Shown: positions 45,651 to 53,675 of the stretch, one piece after another
Layout: each line of letters starts with the position of its first letter
Numbering within the stretch: the stretch's first letter is position 1
Assembly (NCBI GenBank): GCA_002753735.1
Contig: PEAN01000022.1
Span: forward strand, 1 to 58,158
Length of the DNA: 58,158 nucleotides
Source: Magnetococcales bacterium DCbin4
GTDB lineage: Bacteria > Pseudomonadota > Magnetococcia > Magnetococcales > UBA8363
Direction: 5' to 3'
The notes under the pieces: model-generated
What the model was told of the DNA's origin: nothing
Databases searched by the model: none
The model's input: only the letters and a program-made list of their open reading frames with translations
Program-made: the position numbers and the translations under genes

Positions 45651-47807
45651 ATGACCGGGCAGCATCCACCCCCAGGGCCGGAACATCAGGCATCGATTGT
45701 TCAACCACGGTTGGCTCAGGCGATGAATCATCACCTAGCAGGTCGCCTCCAGGAAGCGGAACTGCTCTACCGTCAAATCCTCAAGGAAGATCCCAATCAT
45801 GCCGATGCGCTCCACATGTTCGGTGTCCTGGCGCACCAACAGGGGGCATTTGCCGTTGCGGTGGAATGCCTGAGCCGGGCGGTTGCGCTTCGTCCCGGGT
45901 TGATCGAGGCCCACTACAATCTGGGCAACGCCCTCAAAACATTGGGACAAAAATCCCAGGCATTGGAATGTTACCGCCAGGTCGTGCGGCTGGGATCCCA
46001 TCTGCCCGAAGCATTGTTGTTTGTCGGCAATGGGTTCAAGGAACTGGGCAGTCTGGAGGAGGCCATCACCTGTTATCGCCGAGCCATCGCCCTGAACTCC
46101 GGCTTCACCGCCGCCTGGGGTGCCCTGGGAGCGGCCCTGAAGGAACAAAAATCATGGGTGGAGGCCCGGGATGCAACGCTGATGGCATTACGCCTCCAAC
46201 CCGATGATGCCGATCTTTTGTTCACCCTGGGATTGATCGCCATCGAAACCCGAAACCTGGATGAGGCCCAAACACATCTGCGCCGGGGATTGTCGATACG
46301 GCCGGATGCCCCCGAAGCCCTGTGCAACCTGGGACTGGTGTTGCTGGAACACAACCGGGTTGACGAAGCGATTCATACCCTGGAGCGGGCACTCGAACTC
46401 AAACCCGACTATCCCGAAGCGCTGTCCAACCTGGGGACCGCCTTTCAGGAGCAGGGACGATACGAAGAGGCCATCGATCTGTATACCCGGGCGTTGACCT
46501 TGAAACCGGACCTGCCGGAAATCCGCTCCAACATGGGCCATGCCCTTCAGGAACTGGGACGGCTGGAGGAGGCGGTGGAACAGTTGCAACTGGCGTTGGC
46601 CCAGCGTCCCAATGACCCGGGCGGATTGAACAATCTGGGTAATGTCTACAAGCAGCAGGGGCGTTATGACGCGGCCATTGAGGCCTATCAAAAAGCATTG
46701 CAACAGGTTCCCGACCATCCCGAAGTCCATGCCAACATGGGGGCGTTGTATTTGGAACAGGGGCAGTGGGATCAGGCACTCGACTGGTTCAACCGGGTAT
46801 TGGCCATCCGTCCCGACCATCCCGAGGGGCATCTGGGCCTGGGATTGTACCATCTGACGCAAGGGGCGTTGGAACCGGGTTGGCAACACTATGAATGGCG
46901 TTGGCGCACCCGGGGATTCATCCACCATGGCCATCGGCAACCGCCATGGCAAGGTGAACCGTTGCCCGGAAAGACCCTCCTTTTGCATTGCGAACAGGGT
47001 TATGGCGACAGCATTCAGTTCATCCGCTATGTCCCCCTGGTCAAAAAGGCAACCGGGGCCAAAGTGGTGGTTTTCGCCCCCCCACCCTTGTTCCGCCTGT
47101 TTGCAACGGTCGCAGGGATCGACCATCTGTCCACACACTTGGACCAACTGCCCGCATGTGACGCGGGGGTCGCCCTGCTCAGTCTGCCCTACCTTTTGGG
47201 AACAACCTTGGCCACCATTCCCGCATCGATTCCCTATATGGGGGCCGATCCATCATTGATTCCCTTTTATCGAGATCATCTGCGCTCCATGCCCGGCTTC
47301 AAAATCGGAATTGCCTGGCGCGGCAATCCAAAACATAAAAATGACTACCAACGCTCCATGAATCCGTCATTCCTGCGACCTTTATGTTCCGTAGCGGGCT
47401 GTTGCCTGGTCAATCTGCAAAAGGATCCGACCCCCGCGGAACAGGCGGTGTTCGCCGGCTGCGACCACTTCATTGATCTCTCCGGCATGTTGCATGATTT
47501 TGCCGATACGGCAGCGGTCGTGGCCAATCTGGATCTGGTGATTGCAGTCGATACGGCAATCATTCATCTGGCGGGGGCGATGGGAAAAAAAGCCTGGCTG
47601 TTGTTGCCCCGGGTCGGAGACTGGCGCTGGCTGCGGCAACGGGAAGACAGCCCCTGGTATCCAGGATTGCGTCTGATTCGCCAACTCACCCCCGGCCAGT
47701 GGCAGCATTGTATCGATGTGGTCGTGCGTGAACTGCCACACCTGATCGCCAATCCCTTGCCCCGGATGGAGTCCTCGGACGATCCGAAGGCACATCCCAA
47801 TCTTTAG
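45651..47807 (+). CDS. TPR protein with GT9-like glycosyltransferase domain
   Basis: This 718-residue protein has about twelve TPR units in residues 20-410 and a GT9-like domain (LLLHCEQGYGDSIQFIRYVP, then IGIAWRGNPKHKNDYQRSMN and LVIAVDTAIIHLAGAMGKKA). It is the largest of three paralogues (27990, 29657). It lies 25 bases after the double GT-C gene, which suggests joint work on one glycan: transfer of sugar outside by GT-C and cytoplasmic transfer by this protein. The acceptor is unknown; protein glycosylation is plausible because of the TPRs. Confidence 0.85.
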   Translation: MTGQHPPPGPEHQASIVQPRLAQAMNHHLAGRLQEAELLYRQILKEDPNHADALHMFGVLAHQQGAFAVAVECLSRAVALRPGLIEAHYNLGNALKTLGQKSQALECYRQVVRLGSHLPEALLFVGNGFKELGSLEEAITCYRRAIALNSGFTAAWGALGAALKEQKSWVEARDATLMALRLQPDDADLLFTLGLIAIETRNLDEAQTHLRRGLSIRPDAPEALCNLGLVLLEHNRVDEAIHTLERALELKPDYPEALSNLGTAFQEQGRYEEAIDLYTRALTLKPDLPEIRSNMGHALQELGRLEEAVEQLQLALAQRPNDPGGLNNLGNVYKQQGRYDAAIEAYQKALQQVPDHPEVHANMGALYLEQGQWDQALDWFNRVLAIRPDHPEGHLGLGLYHLTQGALEPGWQHYEWRWRTRGFIHHGHRQPPWQGEPLPGKTLLLHCEQGYGDSIQFIRYVPLVKKATGAKVVVFAPPPLFRLFATVAGIDHLSTHLDQLPACDAGVALLSLPYLLGTTLATIPASIPYMGADPSLIPFYRDHLRSMPGFKIGIAWRGNPKHKNDYQRSMNPSFLRPLCSVAGCCLVNLQKDPTPAEQAVFAGCDHFIDLSGMLHDFADTAAVVANLDLVIAVDTAIIHLAGAMGKKAWLLLPRVGDWRWLRQREDSPWYPGLRLIRQLTPGQWQHCIDVVVRELPHLIANPLPRMESSDDPKAHPNL

Positions 47808-47972
47808 TGCCCAATTTTTTTTAATTGCCGTTTGGAAATTGAAACATTCTGGTTTATTATAGGACCCTGATAAACGTCGATTGTGTGGAACGTACGTCCC
47901 ATGACGGGCTGTTCAGATCAACTCATGATTTATGCGACTCTGTTACCAACGAATTATCTTAGGAGGATATCC

Positions 47973-48404
47973 ATGAGAAAGACTCTTGGCACTCTGGCCA
48001 TGGCTGCCCTGATCTTCAGTGCTGCCGCGATAACCGCTGATGATGCATCAGCATGGTGGGGCAATGGTCCGGGTTACAACAACTGGAACGATAATTGGAA
48101 CAACAACTGGTTGGGTAACGGCAATGGCCGGGCCTCGGGCAATTTTGGCTTCAACATGAGCGGTGACGCCAACGGTTCCGGCAACAACGGCTGGAACAAT
48201 GGCTGGAACAACGGCTGGAACAATGGCTGGTATCCCGGATACGGCTATGGTCCCGGCTGGGGTGGTCCCGGATACGGCTATGGTCCCGGCTGGGGTGGTC
48301 CCGGTTGGGGCGGTCCCGGCGGTTGGGGCGGCTATGGTCCGGGCTGGGGTCCTGCGGCCGATGCGGGTCAGGCACCCAAGAATGACGCCGAAGGCAAAAA
48401 ATAA
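47973..48404 (+). CDS. Sulfur-globule-type Gly/Asn/Trp-rich secreted protein
   Basis: A 143-residue protein with a clear signal peptide (RKTLGTLAMAALIFSAAAIT ADDASA). The mature part opens WWGNGPGYNNWNDNW, then repeats NGWN four times and PGYGYGPGWGG twice. This composition and the WWG start recall the sulfur globule envelope proteins of purple and other sulfur oxidisers, which coat periplasmic sulfur. The ribosome site AGGAGG is perfect, and two terminator-like hairpins follow, consistent with strong solo expression. Other Gly-rich envelope proteins cannot be excluded. Confidence 0.7.
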   Translation: MRKTLGTLAMAALIFSAAAITADDASAWWGNGPGYNNWNDNWNNNWLGNGNGRASGNFGFNMSGDANGSGNNGWNNGWNNGWNNGWYPGYGYGPGWGGPGYGYGPGWGGPGWGGPGGWGGYGPGWGPAADAGQAPKNDAEGKK

Positions 48405-48417
48405 TCCTGCTTCATCC

Positions 48418-48500
48418 CACCACCCGGCCATCTGCCGGGTGGTGTTGATTGGTACTTTGAACATTGATCACGGGAGCGTTTGTCCGCTCCCATTTTTTTT
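48418..48500 (+). terminator. Two hairpins ending the sulfur-globule-type gene
   Basis: CACCACCCGG at 48418 pairs with CCGGGTGGTG ending at 48444. A second hairpin, GGGAGCG at 48472 with CGCTCCC ending at 48491, is followed by ATTTTTTTT, a textbook intrinsic terminator. Confidence 0.85.
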
Positions 48501-48556
48501 ATATTCAGTTTTTCCTCGCCGACACAAGAAACAATCCACACACAAGGATCCCGCCC

Positions 48557-49144
48557 ATGTTTCCCAAGACCCCTGCCATCCAGTGTCACGATCCCCTGGC
48601 CGAACTTTTGGGGGCGGGAACCGAACCCTTTACCTATACCTTCGATGACGCCGTCAAACTGGCGGGACACGCCCGTCCCCCGGTTGCCGGGGCGTTTTTG
48701 CTGGTCAAGAAAGGGTTGGACCTGCTCTATCCCGATACGCTGCCCGAACGCGGTGACATTGCGATCACCGTTTCCGGACGGGTGGATGAAGGGGTCAACG
48801 GACCGATCACCCAAATTTTCACCCTGGTGACCGGTGCGGCCGCCGCCAATGGGTTCAAGGGGTTGGGCGGTCAGTTCAAACGGATGGATCTGCTGCGTTT
48901 TCAGCCATCGACCCACCCCCTGAACCCCACCCTTTTTGAACGGCGTTCCACGGGTCAACAGGTACGGTTGATCTATTCCCCGCAATCCTTTCCCCCGGCA
49001 CCACGGATGGAATCGCTGCTGCCCCTGGTCCTGGGACAACGGGCCACCCCGGAACAAAGGATGGAATTCGGTCAGCTGTGGCGGCAACGCGTCTTGGAAA
49101 TTCTCGCCGATGGCGGCACACACACCATCCAAACAATCCAATGA
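48557..49144 (+). CDS. FmdE-like protein of unknown function
   Basis: This 195-residue cytoplasmic protein has the spacing FDDAVKLAGHARPPVAGAFL, then GRVDEGVNGPITQIFTLVTG and GFKGLGGQFKRMDLLRF. This recalls FmdE-fold proteins (GHxCPG, then a conserved D and TG region), but the cysteine is replaced (GHARPP), so classic metal binding is doubtful. A role cannot be assigned. The ATG at 48557 has AAGGA upstream. It lies between the sulfur-globule-type gene and a protease-like gene. Confidence 0.5.
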   Translation: MFPKTPAIQCHDPLAELLGAGTEPFTYTFDDAVKLAGHARPPVAGAFLLVKKGLDLLYPDTLPERGDIAITVSGRVDEGVNGPITQIFTLVTGAAAANGFKGLGGQFKRMDLLRFQPSTHPLNPTLFERRSTGQQVRLIYSPQSFPPAPRMESLLPLVLGQRATPEQRMEFGQLWRQRVLEILADGGTHTIQTIQ

Positions 49145-49199
49145 TGACCCCGAACCCGGACGCCCGAGGCGTTGACATGGATCGTCATGGGTTGTGGTC

Positions 49200-49904
49200 A
49201 TGATTCGGGGTCCCGGACGGCGTTTCACCGTGGTCTTTGTCGTGTTGACCCTGCTGGCCCTCGGGTTACAGTTTCTCGTCACCGGGGCGATCTGGGGTCA
49301 CCCGAGCCAGGAGACCATTGCATCGGCACTGTTTTCCATCCTGATGGTCAGTTGGATGCTGTCCAGCACCCGTTGGCGGGGAGGGTTCAAAATATTCAAG
49401 ATGACCGCACCCTGGCTGGTCGTGCTGTTCATCCTGTTTTCCGGATATGTCTACCGCCATGAACTCTCCGGAGTCGGACAACGACTGCTGGCGGCGTTTC
49501 TCCCCCACGCCGGGGTCGAATCCAAACCGGGAAGCATGCAGTTTGTCCGTGCCGACGATGGACATTTTCACATCCAGGCCCGGATCAACGGCGTTGGGGT
49601 CTCATTTCTGGCCGATACCGGGGCCAGCGACATCATCCTCGACCGCAAGACCGCCTCCAGGATCGGCATTGACCTGGATCGGCTCCAATTTTCCAAGGTG
49701 TACGAAACCGCCAACGGTCGTGTCCGCGGCGCTCCGGTGCTTCTGGATGAATTCACCCTCGGTTCCCTGGTCTTCCGGCGTCTGCCCGCCAGCATCAATG
49801 AGTCCAACATGGACCAACCGCTCCTGGGGATGGCTTTTTTCAACCGCCTTCAAGGGTTCGAAGTCCAGAAGGATCGTCTGACCATTCGCTGGACCGCCCG
49901 TTGA
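49200..49904 (+). CDS. Membrane-anchored retropepsin-like aspartic protease
   Basis: This 234-residue protein has three N-terminal hydrophobic segments and a C-terminal retropepsin-like fold with the catalytic motif FLADTGASDIIL (residues about 138-149) and LLGMAFFNRLQGFEV near the end. It matches the TIGR02281 clan-AA aspartic protease family, whose natural substrates are mostly unknown. The active Asp-Thr-Gly is intact. ATG 49200 is chosen; GTG 49194 is possible. Confidence 0.85.
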   Translation: MIRGPGRRFTVVFVVLTLLALGLQFLVTGAIWGHPSQETIASALFSILMVSWMLSSTRWRGGFKIFKMTAPWLVVLFILFSGYVYRHELSGVGQRLLAAFLPHAGVESKPGSMQFVRADDGHFHIQARINGVGVSFLADTGASDIILDRKTASRIGIDLDRLQFSKVYETANGRVRGAPVLLDEFTLGSLVFRRLPASINESNMDQPLLGMAFFNRLQGFEVQKDRLTIRWTAR

Positions 49905-50014
49905 TACGAAACACGAAACGGCATGGTGTTTTCAGTCGGTTTTGACTATCATCGAAGCGGGCGGAATATCGGCCTGGATTGAAGACTTCCTTGTCAACCA
50001 ACCAGGGGATTGGC

Positions 50015-50659
50015 GTGATCATCTCGGTTATGAATCAAAAAGGGGGGTGCGGCAAGACCACCATCGCCGTCAATCTGGCAGCGGTCCTCAAGAAAGGGGG
50101 CCTCAATACCATTGTACTGGATGCCGATCCCCAACTTTCCGCCAGCCGCTGGGCCAAACAGGGGGGCGAAGCGTTTCCCCTGGTCGTCCATCCCCTGGAT
50201 ATGACCAAAGGGGCGCGCAAGGTCAAGACCGATATTCGGGAACTGGCGGAAACCGCCGACATGATCGTCATCGACTGCCCCCCCGAACTGCGTGAACCCG
50301 CCATGCTGGCCTCACTCCTGGCCGATGTGGTTCTGGTGCCCGTCACCCCCTCCCCACTCGACATTTGGGCTGCGGAAGCGGCCACCGACCTGGCGCATGA
50401 CGCACGGGAGCTCAACGGCAACAACAAACCCATCGTCATCCTGCTCCCATCGAAGACCAATACCCATACCGTCATCGCCAAGGATCTGAGCCAAACCCTG
50501 GCCACCATGGAAGGTCAGGTCGCACCCGTCAGCATCGTGCAACGGGTCGTCCTGGCTGAATGCGTCATCGCCGGCAGCACCATCGACCGTTATGCCCCGT
50601 CCTCCCCCGCCCTCAGGGAAATGGAAGCGTTGGGGCAATTCCTCCTTCAATTCAAGTAA
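50015..50659 (+). CDS. ParA-family ATPase of a positioning system
   Basis: This 214-residue ATPase has a deviant Walker A motif (NQKGGCGKTTIAVNLA, residues 7-22), LDADPQLSASRWAK as the A' region, and DMIVIDCPPELREPAM as Walker B. VPVTPSPLDIWAAEAATDL is typical of the McdA/VirC1/plasmid ParA branch. Such proteins form dynamic patterns on the nucleoid and space a cargo through an adaptor. The GTG at 50015 begins the usual MIISVMNQKGG and has AGGGGA upstream. No parB or centromere is present. The gene 17 bases downstream encodes a coiled-coil protein that is the obvious partner. Confidence 0.88.
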   Translation: MIISVMNQKGGCGKTTIAVNLAAVLKKGGLNTIVLDADPQLSASRWAKQGGEAFPLVVHPLDMTKGARKVKTDIRELAETADMIVIDCPPELREPAMLASLLADVVLVPVTPSPLDIWAAEAATDLAHDARELNGNNKPIVILLPSKTNTHTVIAKDLSQTLATMEGQVAPVSIVQRVVLAECVIAGSTIDRYAPSSPALREMEALGQFLLQFK

Positions 50660-50676
50660 CCCATAAGGAATCTGGC

Positions 50677-51528
50677 ATGCCTCCCAGAGCCACACTGGCC
50701 AAACTTAAAAAACAGATGGATGCCACCCATAAACAGGCGGCCAAACGCATTGCGGAGCCTGAGTTTTCCCAAAGCGACTCCTTGTCGGCCATGGAACAAC
50801 GCCTCATCGCCCTGGAACTGCGCCTGGAACGCCCAACCCAAAACGAACCGCCCCCTGCCGCTGCCCCGGACCTGGAACCACGTCTGGCCGCCACCGAATC
50901 CCGCCTGAGCGACATGGCCAGACTCATGGCAGACCCTGCCAAACTGGAACAACGTCTGGCCGCCACCGAATCCCGCCTGAGCGACATGGCCAGACTCATG
51001 GCAGACCCTGCCAACCTGGAACAACGTCTGGCCGCCATGGAAATGCGTCTGGGAGACATTTCTCGATCGATGGAGTCCATCCCGTCGGCCGACCTTCAGC
51101 GCCGTCTGGCCACCACTGAAATACGGCTCGGGGAAATGTCCCAAGCCATGGATGCCATTCCCGCCATGGACATGCAACGGCGTCTGGCCACCATCGAAAT
51201 ACGGCTCGGGGAGATGACCAAGGCCATGGATGCCATTCCAACGGCCCGACTGGAACGGCGCCTGGCCACCCTGGAAACGCGACTGGATGACCATCTGTCC
51301 GCAACCATCACGCCCCCATCACCCGATGCCGGTCAGGAACAGCGCATCGCCCTCATGGAACGACAGCTGGAAAAAATATCGCAGACACCCCCCCCACCCC
51401 CCTCGGCACCTGCCGTGATGCCCATCATGGGGGGACCCGAATTATTGATCCGGATGTGGTTTGCCCCGGTCATGTTTTTCCTCAGCATGCAGGAGGCGAT
51501 CAAACCCAACAAAAATGACCGGAAATAG
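50677..51528 (+). CDS. Coiled-coil repeat protein, likely ParA partner
   Basis: This 283-residue protein has a basic N-terminus (MPPRATLAKLKKQMDATHKQ) and six imperfect repeats of 24-26 residues between positions 67 and 213. The repeat pattern is LEQRLAATESRLSDMARLMA, with invariant RLA and RL positions; the first two are nearly identical at DNA level (50875-51018). A proline-rich linker and a hydrophobic tail (MGGPELLIRMWFAPVMFFLS) follow. No domain family is recognised. The tight link to parA suggests an adaptor that ties ParA to a cargo. AAGGA precedes the start. Confidence 0.75.
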   Translation: MPPRATLAKLKKQMDATHKQAAKRIAEPEFSQSDSLSAMEQRLIALELRLERPTQNEPPPAAAPDLEPRLAATESRLSDMARLMADPAKLEQRLAATESRLSDMARLMADPANLEQRLAAMEMRLGDISRSMESIPSADLQRRLATTEIRLGEMSQAMDAIPAMDMQRRLATIEIRLGEMTKAMDAIPTARLERRLATLETRLDDHLSATITPPSPDAGQEQRIALMERQLEKISQTPPPPPSAPAVMPIMGGPELLIRMWFAPVMFFLSMQEAIKPNKNDRK

Positions 51529-51602
51529 ACCTGTTTGTTCATGGCTCTTCTCGCGTTAAATGTGGGTGAACACATCGTTTTACTGCAATATGATGATTTT
51601 GA

Positions 51603-51662
51603 ATTAATTATTGAAAGGAAAAAGGGGGCTTAAGGGATTGCCCCCAGACCCCTTTTTTTTCT
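51603..51662. repeat. Copy of the dispersed terminator-like repeat
   Basis: GGGGGC at about 51624 and GCCCCC at about 51640 around a 10-base loop, then AGACCCC and a T-run. It lies between the convergent coiled-coil and transglutaminase genes, so it can act on both transcripts. Confidence 0.75.
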
Positions 51663-51665
51663 TGA

Positions 51666-53675
51666 TCATTGTTTCGTCAACCAGGCATCGACCGCCTGCG
51701 TGAAATACAAGATTTCCCCGGCATCCAACCCCTGGGGATCGAAGCGCCAACGATAATGCCACTGCAACAGCGGCATAAGGTCGGGATGCTGCTGTTCAAG
51801 GATCCATTGCGACAGGGGAACCGAGGGAATTCTCGGCGCAGCGTTTTGTTCCAGGTGTTTCACGATGGCCACAAACGGCGAATCGGCGTCCCCCGACCCG
51901 ACCATCCCAACCACTTGTTTGTCCCGGCGCATGACCTGACTGTGATCGTGGCCCTTCCCTTTTTGCCGAAAAAGGCGAAGATACACATAGATCATCAACC
52001 CCAGAAACCCCACCACCACCCAACCCAGACGAACCTCCCGGGAGGCACCCTGGCTCCATTGGGAAAACAGAAAGGAAAGTGTGGACCATCCATCCACAAC
52101 GCCTTGCCATAATGGAGCTTCCATCGCTTCCGCCCGACGCCAGTCAGGAGGTGTGAAATCGACCGAGCGCCATGCCCCGTTGACAAACACCACGGTCCAG
52201 GCGTGGGCATCCCGTTCCCGGACCCGATACCATTGGCTTTGGCGATCGGGTTCCGAGACCGCATATCCAAACACATAGCGCGCCGGAATCCCTGCCCGAC
52301 GCAGCAACAGGACCGAAGCGGTGGCAAAATATTCACAATGTCCCCGCCGTGAAGAAAGCAGAAAGTGGGACAACGGCGAATCAAACCCGGCAGGGTCTGT
52401 CAAATCAAGCGAATAAGTAAAACGCCGTCGCACGAATTCGTTCCATTTCCGAATGATCTCCTCCGAGGAGGTGATCCCTTGCAATCCTGCCTCCTGGAAC
52501 GTCAGGTCGATCCCTTTTCGTTCCACATCCGGAATCTGGAGATCAAGCTTTTCCGCCGTTCCCTCTTGAAGGGGATCGAGGTTCCCCGGTGAATGGATCA
52601 TGGTCCAGGGGGTTGGTGGTGGGCCATTGCGATACCGTACGGAACCGAAGCGATTTTTTTCCAGCATGGCAACCTCCAACCCTTCGATCCGATACGCCTG
52701 GAAGGGAAGGGCGAGGATCCCTTGATCGCGGGTCACGGAGTGATGGATCGTCACCCGCCGTCCCCCGGAATCGGCCCCACCCGTACCCGGTGTACCCAAC
52801 ATCCAGGCTCCGACGGGGGCATCAGGGGGGATGGTGACGAAGGGGGCCGGTGCCTGACTCCAACCGCCATCATAATAAATATTGTATGAACTTTCGCGCA
52901 GCAACAACGGCAGCACCAGGGGTCCTTCGTAGTGTACCCGGAACAGGATGCGGCCCGACATTTTCAACCGTCCCACCTCTCCGATGTCGGTACGGCGATG
53001 GGTCACGTCCACCGAATGGGGGTAGAACCATTCCGCCAATTCATCGGACAAGGTTTCCATCAATGAACGTTGCAGTAGGGACAATCCCCCCTGTACCAGA
53101 TATCCGGAACATGCCGCTACCGCGAAAAGAAACCACCCAAACCCCCGCCTGCCATGGCGCGGACACCAAGACCAGAGCAAAACCGCCATGAATCCCACCA
53201 ACACCGGGAAGAACCAGGAACGGTTTTCCAGCACCACACCCGCCGCCAGCAAGGTTGCAAGGGAGAAGAAATCAAACCACAATGCCATGGGTCGTTCAGG
53301 AACCACTTCATCACCGGTCGCAGCACGGTTGCGATCCGACAAAAACCGATCTGGTGCCCAAAGAGTCCGGGAATCGGCTGCCATGACCAGCACCATCGGC
53401 ATCCAGATCAACGGCGATAGACGCAGCAAGGCCATGACGAACAGTTCATCCTGTTGAACAAACCAGGCCCAACCGCCGAGCAACACCGCAATCACGCCAC
53501 ACACCCCAAGGATTCGCTGATACAGAACGTCGCTCCACAGGATGCGCCAGGGAGAAAAGGGTTGAACAAAAAGCCAACCCGCCACGGGCACTACCCACCC
53601 CCCCCCACCCGCACGCCACCCCCAGAAGAGCAGCGCCCCCCCCAACACCCACAGGGATCGATATTTGGCGTTCAT
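51666..53675 (-). CDS. TgpA-like transglutaminase-family membrane protein
   Basis: This 669-residue protein has about seven N-terminal membrane helices and a periplasmic transglutaminase-like core with a Cys-His-Asp triad. Cys lies in RRGHCEYFATASVLLLRRAG, His in DAHAWTVVFVNGAW, and Asp in SVDFTPPDW. A further membrane helix near residue 560 and a DUF4129-like tail follow. TgpA of Pseudomonas is the model; its substrate is unclear. The ATG at 53675 shares a base with the DUF58 stop (TGATG). It is the last gene of the second MoxR operon. Confidence 0.85.
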   Translation of the reverse strand: MNAKYRSLWVLGGALLFWGWRAGGGGWVVPVAGWLFVQPFSPWRILWSDVLYQRILGVCGVIAVLLGGWAWFVQQDELFVMALLRLSPLIWMPMVLVMAADSRTLWAPDRFLSDRNRAATGDEVVPERPMALWFDFFSLATLLAAGVVLENRSWFFPVLVGFMAVLLWSWCPRHGRRGFGWFLFAVAACSGYLVQGGLSLLQRSLMETLSDELAEWFYPHSVDVTHRRTDIGEVGRLKMSGRILFRVHYEGPLVLPLLLRESSYNIYYDGGWSQAPAPFVTIPPDAPVGAWMLGTPGTGGADSGGRRVTIHHSVTRDQGILALPFQAYRIEGLEVAMLEKNRFGSVRYRNGPPPTPWTMIHSPGNLDPLQEGTAEKLDLQIPDVERKGIDLTFQEAGLQGITSSEEIIRKWNEFVRRRFTYSLDLTDPAGFDSPLSHFLLSSRRGHCEYFATASVLLLRRAGIPARYVFGYAVSEPDRQSQWYRVRERDAHAWTVVFVNGAWRSVDFTPPDWRRAEAMEAPLWQGVVDGWSTLSFLFSQWSQGASREVRLGWVVVGFLGLMIYVYLRLFRQKGKGHDHSQVMRRDKQVVGMVGSGDADSPFVAIVKHLEQNAAPRIPSVPLSQWILEQQHPDLMPLLQWHYRWRFDPQGLDAGEILYFTQAVDAWLTKQ

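Noticed and set aside
48160-48345. Short tandem repeats that could suggest a CRISPR array
   Set aside because: They encode the in-frame NGWN and PGYGYGPGWGG repeats of a secreted protein, with no unique spacers and no cas genes.
50875-51300. DNA repeats possibly acting as a parS-like centromere beside parA
   Set aside because: They are codon-level repeats of the coiled-coil protein with period 72-78 bases and drift at third positions. No short non-coding iterons are seen.
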